A stretch of DNA of 64,000 nucleotides from Acidimicrobiia bacterium (lineage in GTDB: Bacteria > Actinomycetota > Acidimicrobiia > Spongiisociales > UBA11373). The notes beneath the pieces were generated by a model. That model was not told the origin of the DNA. It did not search any database and saw nothing but the letters and a program-made list of their open reading frames with translations. Positions 8,499 to 16,886 of this stretch are shown in pieces (positions within the stretch are counted from its first letter, which is position 1; each line of letters opens with the position of its first letter). The translations under genes and the position numbers were made by a program. The stretch covers positions 1,391,628 through 1,455,627 of the forward strand of contig CP129495.1 in NCBI GenBank assembly GCA_030584185.1, read 5' to 3'.

Positions 8499-9641
8499 GT
8501 GTTCGCCCCGATCCGCAGCATGCTCGCCACCCGCCGGGGCGCCCCGGTGGCCCTGCTGGTGGCGGCGTCCTCGGTCTCCCTCCTCTTCGCCGCCACACCG
8601 TTCTTGATCCCCGAGGTGGCGGAGCGCTACGGGGTCGCCCTCGGCACCGCCGGGCTGATCTCGGCACTTCAGGTTGGAGGCTTTGCCGTGGTGACCTTCG
8701 TAGCCGGCAGGTGGTGGCGTGCCCGCCGGTCGCTCCTGGTGGTCGCCGCCGTGGTCGGGGGACTCGCCGACCTCGCCAGTGCCGCCGGCAGCCACTTCGG
8801 TCTGCTCCTGGTGCTGCGTTTCGTCGCCGGGGCCGCCGCCGGGGTGATGACCTGGCTGGCCTGGGCGGAGGCGATGCGTAGCGGACCGTCCATGCGCGAC
8901 GTGGCCGCCGTCGGCCCCGTGTCGGCATTGCTGGCCGCACCGCTCCTCGGCTGGCTGGCGGCGTGGGGTGGCGACCGTGCGGTGTACCTGCTCCTCGGCG
9001 CCGCCACGCTGCCGGTGACCCTGCTGCCGGTGCGGATCCAGCCCAGCGAACGCCGCCGGGGCGCAGCCATGAGCCCGTCGCGGTCCAACCTGGTGCTCAT
9101 CGCGGGGCTGGGGGTGCTCACGATGGCGGGATCCTCCCTGTTCGTATTCGTCGGAGCCCTCGCCGATCGGGAGATCGCCATGGAGGCGGTGGCCGTCTCC
9201 CTCGGATACAGCCTCAACGCCCTCACCGGTCTCATCGGGGCGCGCCGCCTCCCTCGCCCGGCGCGATCGTGGCCGTGGATGGTGGTGATCGTGGCCTCCG
9301 CCGGGACCCTGGTGGCGGTGCCCAACCCGGTGGTCTTCTACCTGAGCATGGCGGCCTGGGGTTTCGCCTTCTGGATGGCGGTGCCCGGGGTGCTCGGTGC
9401 CATCGCCGACTGGTCCTTGGTGGCCGACGAACGCACCGGCGATGCCCAGGCGGTGATGGCCCTGGGGCGGGCGGTGGGTCCGGCGGTGGGCGGAATCCTG
9501 GTTGGCGCGGGGCGGTTCGGCCCCTTGGGTGTGTTCGCCGCCCTCGGGATGGCGGTGGCTGCGGGAATGGTCGGTTTCGTGGAGCGCTACCGGACGGATA
9601 GGGCCGGTCCCGTCGGCTCGTCCGGCCTCACCGCTGCCTGA
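8499..9641 (+). CDS. Major facilitator superfamily transporter
   Basis: A 380-residue integral membrane protein with about 12 hydrophobic segments and the MFS layout of two six-helix halves separated by a basic cytoplasmic loop (QPSERRRGAAMSPSRSN, about residue 185). The short loop AGRWWRARRS between helices 2 and 3 is the MFS A-motif position in degenerate form. The GTG at 8499 follows a TACACT -10 element by 7 nt, indicating a leaderless start. The substrate is not identifiable. The 3' end overlaps the convergent PGPGW gene by 14 nt. Confidence 0.8.
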   Translation: MFAPIRSMLATRRGAPVALLVAASSVSLLFAATPFLIPEVAERYGVALGTAGLISALQVGGFAVVTFVAGRWWRARRSLLVVAAVVGGLADLASAAGSHFGLLLVLRFVAGAAAGVMTWLAWAEAMRSGPSMRDVAAVGPVSALLAAPLLGWLAAWGGDRAVYLLLGAATLPVTLLPVRIQPSERRRGAAMSPSRSNLVLIAGLGVLTMAGSSLFVFVGALADREIAMEAVAVSLGYSLNALTGLIGARRLPRPARSWPWMVVIVASAGTLVAVPNPVVFYLSMAAWGFAFWMAVPGVLGAIADWSLVADERTGDAQAVMALGRAVGPAVGGILVGAGRFGPLGVFAALGMAVAAGMVGFVERYRTDRAGPVGSSGLTAA

Positions 9642-9903
9642 GCGCCGACCGCCTTGCCCTGTCCACCGTCTGGCGGGCGGCCTGGCGGGTCCGCAGGGCG
9701 GCACGGGCCGCCCGGGGGAACTCCCGCCCGAGGATGGTGAGACCTCCCAGGATCACCAGCGTCCCCGGCCCCGGGAGGGGCAGCAGCACGATGCCGAGAG
9801 CCACCGTCGACCCGCCGATCACAGCCACCGAGGCGCGCCTGGTCTGGCGCCGCAGGCGCCTGGAGAGGTTGGCCTGGGTGATGAGATCCTCGTCTTGATC
9901 CAC
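9628..9903 (-). CDS. Small PGPGW-family membrane protein
   Basis: A 91-residue protein with a hydrophobic hairpin (SVAVIGGSTVALGIVLLPLP, then GPGTLVILGGLTILG) flanked by basic residues. The LLPLPGPGTLVILGGL core matches the PGPGW (putative transmembrane, PF09656-like) family of unknown function. The GTG at 9903 is the best start because no other initiation codon lies just upstream; a GGAG is about 12 nt before it. It diverges from the DUF3179 gene. Confidence 0.6.
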   Translation of the reverse strand: MDQDEDLITQANLSRRLRRQTRRASVAVIGGSTVALGIVLLPLPGPGTLVILGGLTILGREFPRAARAALRTRQAARQTVDRARRSALRQR

Positions 9904-10024
9904 GCCCGGTTCGACTCCGCGGGGGATGTGGTGGTTCCCGGAATCATTCCCGCAGAGCGGCCGCGAAGCGGGCCCCGACCTGACCGACGGGAAGGCATCC
10001 ACCTCCCGGACGGTTGCAGCCTCC

Positions 10025-11257
10025 ATGACCAGACCGTCCTTCGCCCTGGCTGCCCTTGCGCTGTTCGCCTCCGCCTGCACCGGCACGTCCGGCGAGGATC
10101 CCACCGTCACCACCAGTGAGGCGGCCACCACCATCCCGCAAGGCCCGGTGCTCGAGGGGCTTCCGCTCGGCTCGCTTCCCGAGGGCCCTTCCGCCCTGAG
10201 CGATCGCAACGCCCCCGAGTTCCCGCCGCCACTGGTCGATGTGTCGGACATCCGCTCCGGGGGCCCGCCTCCCGACGGGATTCCGCCCATCGACGATCCG
10301 CAGTTCATCTCGGTGAGCGAGGCTGACGCCTGGCTCGCCGACACCGAGGCGGTGGTGGTGATCGAGATCGACGGCGACGCCCGCGCCTACCCGGCACAGA
10401 TACTGATCTGGCACGAGATCGTCAACGACGTGGTCGGCGGCGTGCCGGTGGCGGTGACCTACTGCCCGCTGTGCAACAGCGCCGTCGCCTATGGGTGGAC
10501 CATCAACGGGGTGGTGACCACCTTCGGGACCTCGGGCAGCCTGTACAGCTCGGCCCTTGTCATGTACGACCGGGCAACCGAGAGCCTGTGGACCCATTAC
10601 GACGGTACCGCCGTGGTGGGCATGCTCGCCGGGACCGTCCTGAAGGCGATCCCCTCGCCCCTGCTCTCCTGGGCCGAATTCAAGGCCACCTTCCCCGACG
10701 GCCTGGTGCTCGACCGTGACGCCACCGGGTTCACCCGCGACTACGGTCGCAACCCCTACGACGGGTACGACGACGTCGACAACCAGCCCTTCCTCTTCGA
10801 CGGGACCGTGGACGACAGGGCGGCGGCGATGCGCCGTGTGGTGGGCGTCACCCTGGGCGAGGAATCGGTCGCCTGGGCTCTCGACGCGCTCGTCGCCGAC
10901 TCGGCCAGCGCCACGAGTGCCGAAGTGGGCGGGGTCCCGATCGTGATCTTCTGGAAGGCGGGACAGTCCAGTGCCCTCGACGACGTCGCCATCTCGACGG
11001 GGCAGGATGTGGGTTCGGTCGGAGTGTTCGTCCGGGTGGTGGAGCGGACCGTCATGGAGTTCGAGGTGGGTGAGGACGGCGAATTCGTGGACGCCTCCAC
11101 CGGGACGTCCTGGGACATCACCGGGCGCGCCGTCGCCGGCGCGCTCGAAGGCTCCCGCCTGGAGAGGGTCGTGCACCTGGACACCTTCTGGTTCGCCTGG
11201 TCCACCTACCGGCCGGGCACCCGGTTGGTAACGGATCGAACCCCGATCAGCGACTGA
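10025..11257 (+). CDS. DUF3179 domain lipoprotein
   Basis: A 410-residue protein with a lipoprotein signal (FASAC around residue 17). From about residue 80 the DUF3179 domain begins: ARAYPAQILIWHEIVNDVVG, followed by the family's cysteine motif VTYCPLCNSAVAY and by FGTSGSLYSSALVMYDR. DUF3179 proteins are exported and uncharacterised; the CPLC pair may bind metal or be redox active. The gene is convergent with the DoxX gene and overlaps its end by 11 nt. Confidence 0.88.
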   Translation: MTRPSFALAALALFASACTGTSGEDPTVTTSEAATTIPQGPVLEGLPLGSLPEGPSALSDRNAPEFPPPLVDVSDIRSGGPPPDGIPPIDDPQFISVSEADAWLADTEAVVVIEIDGDARAYPAQILIWHEIVNDVVGGVPVAVTYCPLCNSAVAYGWTINGVVTTFGTSGSLYSSALVMYDRATESLWTHYDGTAVVGMLAGTVLKAIPSPLLSWAEFKATFPDGLVLDRDATGFTRDYGRNPYDGYDDVDNQPFLFDGTVDDRAAAMRRVVGVTLGEESVAWALDALVADSASATSAEVGGVPIVIFWKAGQSSALDDVAISTGQDVGSVGVFVRVVERTVMEFEVGEDGEFVDASTGTSWDITGRAVAGALEGSRLERVVHLDTFWFAWSTYRPGTRLVTDRTPISD

Positions 11258-11744
11258 GGCGACCGGGCCGGAAGAAGGCGAGCAGTTGGGCGGCTGCGGC
11301 CCCCACCCCCGCCCCGACGATGGCGAGCCCGACTTCGCCGTCGAGGTCGTCGGCGATCTCCAGGGCGTGGTCGATCGACCACTCGCCCGGTCCGAGGAGG
11401 GCGATGGCGACCGCCGCCGCGGCGAGCACGAACACGTACTCCCATCCCTCATCTGGCCGAGCGGTGATCCAGAATCCGGCGTGACGGTGGACCGTCCAGA
11501 AGGCGACCGCCATCAGCGACACCAGGCCGGCGGCACCGAGGGAGGTGAGCAGCCCGAAGGCCAGCGACAGTCCGACGCCGATCTCGGCGAACGCCATGAA
11601 GAACCATTGGATGTTCGGGCTCTCGAACCCGATCGCTGCCGTCCAGGCGATCGTCTTCTGGCGGTTGCGAAGGTGCTTCACCCCGTGGGCGAGCAGCACC
11701 AGGCCGAGGGCCAGGCGCAGGATGAGAAGGGCCAGGTCGGGCAT
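11247..11744 (-). CDS. DoxX family membrane protein
   Basis: A 165-residue protein with four hydrophobic helices and the DoxX signature LRLALGLVLLAHGVKHL at the N-terminus, plus FFMAFAEIGVGLSLAFG (about residue 50). An AAAGGAC Shine-Dalgarno lies upstream of the ATG. It follows merA on the same strand with a 68-nt gap and may be in that operon, though no role in mercury handling is established for this family. Confidence 0.85.
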   Translation of the reverse strand: MPDLALLILRLALGLVLLAHGVKHLRNRQKTIAWTAAIGFESPNIQWFFMAFAEIGVGLSLAFGLLTSLGAAGLVSLMAVAFWTVHRHAGFWITARPDEGWEYVFVLAAAAVAIALLGPGEWSIDHALEIADDLDGEVGLAIVGAGVGAAAAQLLAFFRPGRLSR

Positions 11745-11812
11745 GCCGGTGTCCTTTCGGGGTGTTCCCGGAAACGCCGCGGCACCGCAAGATGTTCCGC
11801 TCGCCGCCGGCC

Positions 11813-13447
11813 TCAGGCGGCGCAGCAGGAGAGGGTGGCGACGTCCTTGCCGAACCCCTGGGCGGCGAGCTTGAGGGCCTCGGCAATGGTGAGGTAGGGG
11901 TGGAAGGTGGTGGCGATCTCGTCGATCGTCGCCCGGTACCTGAGCGCCATCACCGCCGCCTGGATGACATCGCCGGCGTCGTTTGCGATCACGTGGGCAC
12001 CGAGCAGGTGGCCCGACGCCTCGTCGGCGACCAGCTTCACCAGGCCTTCGGTGTCCCCGTCGACGATCGCCCGCGGCACCACCGACATCGGCAGGATCGA
12101 GGTGATCACCCGCTTCCCCCCCTCCCGGGCCTGGGCCTCGGTGAGCCCCACCGATGCGACCTGCGGGGAGGTGAAGGTGACCCGGGGCATGGTGGTGAGG
12201 TCGATCTTGCGGGTGGTGCCCCGCAGGGCGTTCTCGGCGGCGACGTTCCCCGCCAGGGCGGCCACGTAGACGAACTGGGGGAGGTCGGTGACGTCACCTG
12301 CGGCGTAGATCCGTTCGTTGGTGGTGCGCAGGTCGGCGTCGACCACCACCTGGCCCCGCTGGTCGGTCTCCACCCCGGCGGCCTCGAGCCCGAGCCCGGC
12401 GGTGCGGGCCCGGCGCCCGGTGGCCATCAGGATACGGTCGGCCTCCAGGCGGACCGGGCCCTTCGGCGAAGACAGGTCCAGCCACGACCGCGACCCAGCC
12501 CTTCCGGCGGCGACGATCCGGGCGCCGATGTGGACGGTGGCGCCCTGCGCCTCGAGCCGCCGGGCGATCACCTCGGAGATCTCCGGCTCCTCGAAGGGGG
12601 CCACCCGGTCGAGGGCCTCGACGAAGGTGACCCGCGACCCGAGGTGGGTGAACAGCTGGCCCAGTTCGAGCCCGATGGCGTTGGCGCCGACCACGATCAG
12701 GCTGGCCGGGACCTCGTCGAGCTCCAGGGCCGTGGTGGAGGTGAGGTGGTCGACGGTGTCGAGCCCCTCGATGGGTGGAATCCACGGTGCGGCGCCGGTG
12801 GCGATCAGGAAGCGGAACCCCTTCACCAGGTGCCCGTCCACGGCGATGGTGTCGCCGTCGACGAAGGCGGCGGTCCCGCGGATCAGGTCGATCCCGTGAT
12901 GGGGGAGCAGGTCCTGGTACTTGTCGGTTCGCATCTTCGCCACCAGGGCGTCCTTCTGCGCCACCATGGCCCGGAGGTCGACGCCCCCTGCCATGGTCTC
13001 GGCCCCGGCGAACGGCCCGTGCCCGGCCTTCCAGTAGGCCTCGGCGGCGCGCAGCATCGCCTTCGAGGGGACGCATCCCACGTTGACGCAGGTGCCGCCG
13101 ATCTCGCTGCTCTCGACGATCGCCACGGTGGCTCCCAGGTCGCGTGCCTTGATGGCGGCGGCGAAGGAGGCCGACCCGGAGCCGATGATCACCAGGTCGT
13201 AGCCGGCGCCGGTGGCGTCCGGGGCGGGGTCGGGCGTCGGGGCGATGACCAGGCCGTACCCGACGGCGCTCACCTCCCTGGTGGCGGTCGACATCTCGAA
13301 GGCGGCGGTGGGGATGCCGGTGGCGGTTCCCCGCCGCCAGTCGACGGCGACGTCGCCGAGGCCGGCCCGGCCGAGGGCGTCGCCCACGGTGGTCTCGCAC
13401 CCGTCACAGTGCATCCCCTCTACCTGGAGCTCGATCCGCTCGTTCAT
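11813..13447 (-). CDS. merA: Mercuric reductase with N-terminal HMA domain
   Basis: A 544-residue flavoprotein that should reduce Hg(II) to Hg(0) with NADPH. It has an N-terminal heavy-metal-associated domain (VEGMHCDGCETTV, residues 8-20). Next come an FAD-binding GSGSASFAAAIKA, the redox disulfide GGTCVNVGCVPSK (about 132), an NADPH-binding VVGANAIGLELGQ and a FAD-contact YAAGDVTDLPQFVYVAA. The C-terminus ends in the vicinal cysteines SCCAA that deliver Hg(II) to the active site. The ATG overlaps the merR stop (ATGA), so regulator and reductase are cotranscribed. Confidence 0.95.
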   Translation of the reverse strand: MNERIELQVEGMHCDGCETTVGDALGRAGLGDVAVDWRRGTATGIPTAAFEMSTATREVSAVGYGLVIAPTPDPAPDATGAGYDLVIIGSGSASFAAAIKARDLGATVAIVESSEIGGTCVNVGCVPSKAMLRAAEAYWKAGHGPFAGAETMAGGVDLRAMVAQKDALVAKMRTDKYQDLLPHHGIDLIRGTAAFVDGDTIAVDGHLVKGFRFLIATGAAPWIPPIEGLDTVDHLTSTTALELDEVPASLIVVGANAIGLELGQLFTHLGSRVTFVEALDRVAPFEEPEISEVIARRLEAQGATVHIGARIVAAGRAGSRSWLDLSSPKGPVRLEADRILMATGRRARTAGLGLEAAGVETDQRGQVVVDADLRTTNERIYAAGDVTDLPQFVYVAALAGNVAAENALRGTTRKIDLTTMPRVTFTSPQVASVGLTEAQAREGGKRVITSILPMSVVPRAIVDGDTEGLVKLVADEASGHLLGAHVIANDAGDVIQAAVMALRYRATIDEIATTFHPYLTIAEALKLAAQGFGKDVATLSCCAA

Positions 13448-13875
13448 CTCGGCGCCTTCCGTTTCGTGACCGGTGGGTTCTCGCCTTCGACGATGTGGCA
13501 CACGCAGGAGCCGGAGGGCCAGTCGTCGGCGAGGCGGTCGGCTTGCTCCTGCAGCCGGAGCAGCTCCTGGCGCAGCGCCTGGAGCTCGCCGATGCGGGTG
13601 TCGATCATCTCCGCCTCCCGGGCCATCGCATGGCGCACGACGGCGCATGGCGCCTCGCCCCGGACCCGAAGGGCGACGATCTCCTTGACGTCGTCGAGGG
13701 GGACGCCCAGCCGCCGTGCCCCCCGCACCAGGCGGAGGAGGGCGACGTCGTCGGCGTCGTACCGGCGGTACCCCGCTTCGGTGCGCGCAGGCCGCGGCAG
13801 GACTCCCTGCTTCTCGTAGAAGCGGATGGCGGATGGCTCCAGGCCGGCCGCAGCGGCGGCTTCACCGATCTTCAC
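13444..13875 (-). CDS. merR: MerR-family mercury-responsive regulator
   Basis: A 143-residue MerR regulator with an N-terminal winged helix (MKIGEAAAAAGLEPSAIRFY, then GYRRYDADDVALLRLV) and a long dimerisation helix around 80-118. Candidate metal ligands are C77 (EAPCAVV) and a C-terminal SCVCH cluster near 122-126, comparable in layout to the three cysteines of MerR. It is autoregulated through the operator just upstream and is coupled to merA by an ATGA overlap. Confidence 0.9.
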   Translation of the reverse strand: MKIGEAAAAAGLEPSAIRFYEKQGVLPRPARTEAGYRRYDADDVALLRLVRGARRLGVPLDDVKEIVALRVRGEAPCAVVRHAMAREAEMIDTRIGELQALRQELLRLQEQADRLADDWPSGSCVCHIVEGENPPVTKRKAPR

Positions 13876-13902
13876 GGGGGTCCTTCCCTGCCTCTCGACA
13901 AC

Positions 13903-13933
13903 ACCGTAGACCTTGGAGTTACTCCAAGGTCAA
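13903..13933 (-). promoter_or_regulatory. MerR-type operator/promoter with 19-bp spacer
   Basis: On the minus strand TTGACC (13933-13928) and TACGGT (13908-13903) are separated by exactly 19 bp, the over-long spacing typical of MerR-activated promoters. The spacer is filled by an inverted repeat with 11-bp perfect arms (GACCTTGGAGT and its complement, 13909-13931) around one central base. It drives merR-merA. Confidence 0.9.
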
Positions 13934-14093
13934 GGAGTTTTCGGGATCCCGCGCAATGTCGCCTGACCATGAGGCGGCCGCCTGACGCACCTTCGGCCCG
14001 GGGTACTCCGCCGGGATGGTCGACCCGACGGCGGTTCCGAGCGCCTCGGCCGTGGCGCGCCGGGATGAATGCTGGTGGCGATCACCGCCGAGG

Positions 14094-14498
14094 TCAGGGT
14101 GTGTCGAGTTGGTCGACGTGTTCGGCCGTAGGTGATGCGGCGGCGAGGCCGGAGTCGACCGTGACGATCGGCGCCTCGATCCGATCGGCGAGTTCGACGT
14201 ACAGGGCGTCGACGAGGCGGAGGTTGTGCCTCCGCTGCCAGGCGCCCGTCAGCAGCGGGGCGAGGGGGTGCCGCTCGAAGGGGGCGGCGGCGAGGCGTTC
14301 GATCCGTTCGGCCGCGTCGGCGGCCTCCAGGTGGCCGGATCGCTCCAGCCGGCCGAGCGCGGAGAGGACCTCGGCGTCGAAGTGGGCGGGTACGTGCAGC
14401 TCGTGTCCGCGAAGTCGAGCGTGGATGGCCTGCGCCCGCCCGCTTCCGAGGAGGATTTCGATCATCGCCGAGGCGTCGACGATGAGCCGCTCAGGCAC
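14094..14498 (-). CDS. vapC: PIN-domain toxin VapC
   Basis: A 134-residue PIN-domain ribonuclease of VapC type. The acidic residues are visible as IVDASAMIEILLG (residues 5-17, first Asp), the FDAEVLSAL region (about 42), LVDALYVELA (about 98) and IVTVDSGLA (about 113). It starts 8 nt inside the antitoxin gene, the usual vapB-vapC order, and would cleave tRNA or rRNA when freed from VapB. Confidence 0.9.
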   Translation of the reverse strand: MPERLIVDASAMIEILLGSGRAQAIHARLRGHELHVPAHFDAEVLSALGRLERSGHLEAADAAERIERLAAAPFERHPLAPLLTGAWQRRHNLRLVDALYVELADRIEAPIVTVDSGLAAASPTAEHVDQLDTP

Positions 14499-14718
14499 GG
14501 CCCGCCAACTCCTCCTTGGCTGCGGACAAGGCGACGGCGACTGCGTCCCGATCGACGTCGAGTGGGGTGAGACCGGCGACGTCGTCGAGCCAGTCGTCGA
14601 GGCGACGAGCGGCGAGCGTCGAGCGGATCGCCTCCTGGGTGAGGCCGGAGAGGTTCAGGCCCGCCGCCTTCGCCTCAGCGGCGAGCTCGTCGGGCAGGTA
14701 GACGTTGACCCGCGACAT
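14491..14718 (-). CDS. vapB: Ribbon-helix-helix antitoxin VapB
   Basis: A 75-residue antitoxin. The N-terminus MSRVNVYLPDELAAEAKAAG is a ribbon-helix-helix DNA-binding segment, and the acidic C-terminal tail should wrap the toxin. The ATG at 14718 is preferred over one at 14724 because a TATGTT -10 element ends 6 nt upstream, consistent with a leaderless mRNA. It overlaps vapC by 8 nt. Confidence 0.85.
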   Translation of the reverse strand: MSRVNVYLPDELAAEAKAAGLNLSGLTQEAIRSTLAARRLDDWLDDVAGLTPLDVDRDAVAVALSAAKEELAGRA

Positions 14719-14812
14719 GCGCATAACATACACACCCAACCCGGTATGGGGAAGCCCTTCGCTCTTGCGGCCGGCGGTTCCCCACCCCAGGCCGTCGACG
14801 GGTGCCGTCCCT

Positions 14813-15613
14813 CTACGAGGGCAGGAGGTCCTTCATCTGCTTGGTGATGAGGTGGGCGGCACGCCGGGGCGCCAGCCGGGTGAGCAGGTTCATCATCCGG
14901 GAGTCGCGCCCCACGAAGATGTGCAGGCGGCCCTTCTCGATCCCGTCGAGGATGATCCGGGCGGCGTCCTCGGCGGAGGTGGTGCGGTACTCCTTGCCCG
15001 AGTCCGCCGCCACCGGCACCTCGACCCCCGAGTTGGCGGTGATGTCGGTGGCGATCGCCCCCGGCAGGATCACCGAGACGCCCACCTCGGTGCCCAGCAT
15101 CTCGGCGTACAGTCCCTCGCTGAGCAGCTTCACCCCGGCCTTGGCGGCCCCGTACACGGTCTGTCCCGGCACCGGGAGGAACCCGCCCATGCTGGACACG
15201 TTGGCGATGTGCGCCTCGGGCCGGGCGAGCAGGTGGGGGATGAAGGCCCGTGCCATGTGGATCGTCCCGTACAGGTTGACGTCGATCACCCGGTCGATGG
15301 TGGCCCGGTCGAGGTCCTTGAGCCGCACGAACGGCTGGATGATCCCGGCGTTGGAGATGTAGCCGTCGACGGTTCCGAGGGCGGCGATCACCTTGTCGGG
15401 GAGCCCGGCCACGGCGCCGGCGTCGGTGACGTCGACCACGAAGGTGGCGAGGCGGGTTCCGGCGCCGGCGAGGGAGGCGGTCTCCTCCAGGTTCTCGGAG
15501 CGGATGTCCACCGCCGCCACCTTGGCCCCCCGGGCGAGCAGGGCGAGCACCAGCTGCCGGCCGATGCCACTGCCGCCGCCGGTGACCACGATCACCTTGC
15601 CGTCGAAGTTCAT
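14813..15613 (-). CDS. Short-chain dehydrogenase/reductase
   Basis: A 266-residue classical SDR with the NAD(P)-binding TGGGSGIGRQL (residues 11-21), the NAG motif (YISNAGII, about 87), catalytic Ser in NVSSMGG (about 137) and the YGAAK active-site Tyr/Lys (about 151). Asp at the end of beta-2 (AAVDIRSEN) favours NAD(H). An AAGGAGG Shine-Dalgarno lies 6 nt before the ATG. The substrate is unknown. Confidence 0.9.
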   Translation of the reverse strand: MNFDGKVIVVTGGGSGIGRQLVLALLARGAKVAAVDIRSENLEETASLAGAGTRLATFVVDVTDAGAVAGLPDKVIAALGTVDGYISNAGIIQPFVRLKDLDRATIDRVIDVNLYGTIHMARAFIPHLLARPEAHIANVSSMGGFLPVPGQTVYGAAKAGVKLLSEGLYAEMLGTEVGVSVILPGAIATDITANSGVEVPVAADSGKEYRTTSAEDAARIILDGIEKGRLHIFVGRDSRMMNLLTRLAPRRAAHLITKQMKDLLPS

Positions 15614-15763
15614 GAGGAGCCTCCTTCTTCGGGACGATTCAACCGTATCGAATCAGGAGCGGCAGGGGCAGTGCCGGGCGTCCCGAGCGACGGGGTCCTT
15701 TGGCACCGGGGGTCTCGGCCCGTCCTGACCCCAGGTGAGGCGGTTTCCGACGGTGCCACCCCT

Positions 15764-15939
15764 TATCATCGGGATCGCATCTAGAGCGGCCCGCATCCGG
15801 CGGGCCCGGCAACCTGGGACGGACACCCAAGGTGCCTTCGCCGTCAGGCGGATGTGGCCCGAGAGGGCAACCAAGGTCCGTGTCGCCGCCACCCGACCGG
15901 GCGTGAGGCGCCGGTGTCCGTCCCGCGAGAGGAGCGGAC
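15764..15939 (+). promoter_or_regulatory. S-box-like structured RNA leader (copy A) with promoter and expression platform
   Basis: A TATCAT -10 (15764-15769) precedes a compact RNA. P1 pairs GCATC (15777-15781) with GATGT (15851-15855), enclosing TAGAGCGG, a CCCGC/GCGGG hairpin, CCCGGCAACC, and AAGGTGCC. The last two blocks are hallmarks of the SAM-I riboswitch superfamily. The core segment GGGACGGACACC (15816-15827) is perfectly complementary to 15913-15924. The adjacent GTCCG/CGGAC pair (15916-15920 with 15935-15939) would enclose the GAGAGGAG ribosome binding site of the gene at 15940. This looks like a translational switch; the ligand is inferred only from sequence likeness. Confidence 0.6.
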
Positions 15940-16374
15940 ATGCCATCGACCTCACAGAGAACCCACCACGTGGGCGGAATGAGCTACACCGGCGGTCACG
16001 CCCCGCACTTCATCCCGGCGACCAAGCATCACCGCGACCCGGGCCGGTACCCGGTGCGGCTGGTGGCGATCGAGGGCCGCTGGATACTGGCGGCAACGGC
16101 GAATGGCGCACACGAGTGGATGTGGTCGGCACTGGCATCGGAGGCGGCAGAGGAGATCGACGCCAGGTGCGGTGGCCTCGAGGGGCTCCCCGAGTCGTAC
16201 CGGGCACCCTCCTGGAAGGTGCTCTACGTGCCGATGGGTTCCGGTTGCGCCATCGTGGTCATGGTCACCGACGAGCCCGCCTACTGCCTCGACTGCCCTC
16301 CGCGGTGGCGGGCCGCCGATCGCGCCGTGCGTGCCTCGACCGTGCTCCCGGCGCGTCGCCGCCTGGAGAGGTAG
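15940..16374 (+). CDS. Uncharacterised protein under S-box-like leader
   Basis: This 144-residue soluble protein is not recognised. The start is well supported by GAGAGGAG 5 nt upstream. The N-terminus is His-rich (THHVGG, HAPHF, TKHHRD) and the C-terminal third has two closely spaced Cys (YCLDCPPRW) plus RCGG in the middle, which could bind metal. It lies between the structured RNA leader and the MerB-like gene on the same strand with a 29-nt gap, so the two may be cotranscribed. Confidence 0.7.
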   Translation: MPSTSQRTHHVGGMSYTGGHAPHFIPATKHHRDPGRYPVRLVAIEGRWILAATANGAHEWMWSALASEAAEEIDARCGGLEGLPESYRAPSWKVLYVPMGSGCAIVVMVTDEPAYCLDCPPRWRAADRAVRASTVLPARRRLER

Positions 16375-16403
16375 CCTCGCCGTGACCGCGGCTTCCCCGG
16401 GGG

Positions 16404-16880
16404 GTGTCGATGTCGACCGACCTGCTGCAGCAGACCTACACCACCATCCTCGACCACATGGTGACCCACCGTCGTGCCCCCCACTACACCGAGCTGGCCG
16501 AGGTGCTGGGGGTGCCGATAGAGGAGGCCCGCATCCTGCAGCGGGAGGCGGCGGAGGCGGCCCCGGCGGCCACCTGCTGGATGAGCCACGACACCGACTA
16601 CGTGGAGGCGTGGGGCCCGTTCTCCAACGTGCCCACCCACGTGCGCATCTCCATCGACGGGGACCACGGCTGGTTCGGGTTGTGAGGGATGGAGTCGCTG
16701 GCGGTGCGCTGGCTGGTCCCGGGCAAGGAGGTGGTGGCCGAGATGCCCTGCCTCGACTGCGGCGAGCAGATCCGGGTGGTGATGGGCGACGGCGGGGTGC
16801 GGGTAGACCCGGAGACGGTGGTGGGGTATCAGATCTCGCCGTTCGTGCAGTGGCGGGAGGGTTCCGGGGCGTTCAACTGA
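16404..16880 (+). CDS. MerB-like (alkylmercury lyase family) protein with two in-frame TGA codons, putative selenoprotein, N-terminal and middle parts
   Basis: One reading frame runs from GTG 16404 (or ATG 16410) through TGA at 16683-16685 and TGA at 16878-16880, and on into the next entry. The N-terminal 90 residues resemble the MerB helical domain, including HRRAPHYTELAEVLGVPIEE. WFGL-(TGA)-GMESL aligns with YAWC-ALDTL of MerB, placing TGA at catalytic Cys96. GSGAFN-(TGA)-SRMNLF aligns with the QSFC-CHVHFF region, placing the second TGA at Cys159. CLDCGEQIRVV between them matches the MerB Cys117 region. The best reading is selenocysteine at both active-site positions; two nonsense mutations are the alternative. 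merA lies 3 kb away. Confidence 0.7.
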
Positions 16881-16886
16881 AGCCGC

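Noticed and set aside
16404-16880. Considered as two separate small hypothetical genes
   Set aside because: Both pieces and the next gene are in one frame, and family likeness continues across each TGA, which random neighbouring genes would not show.
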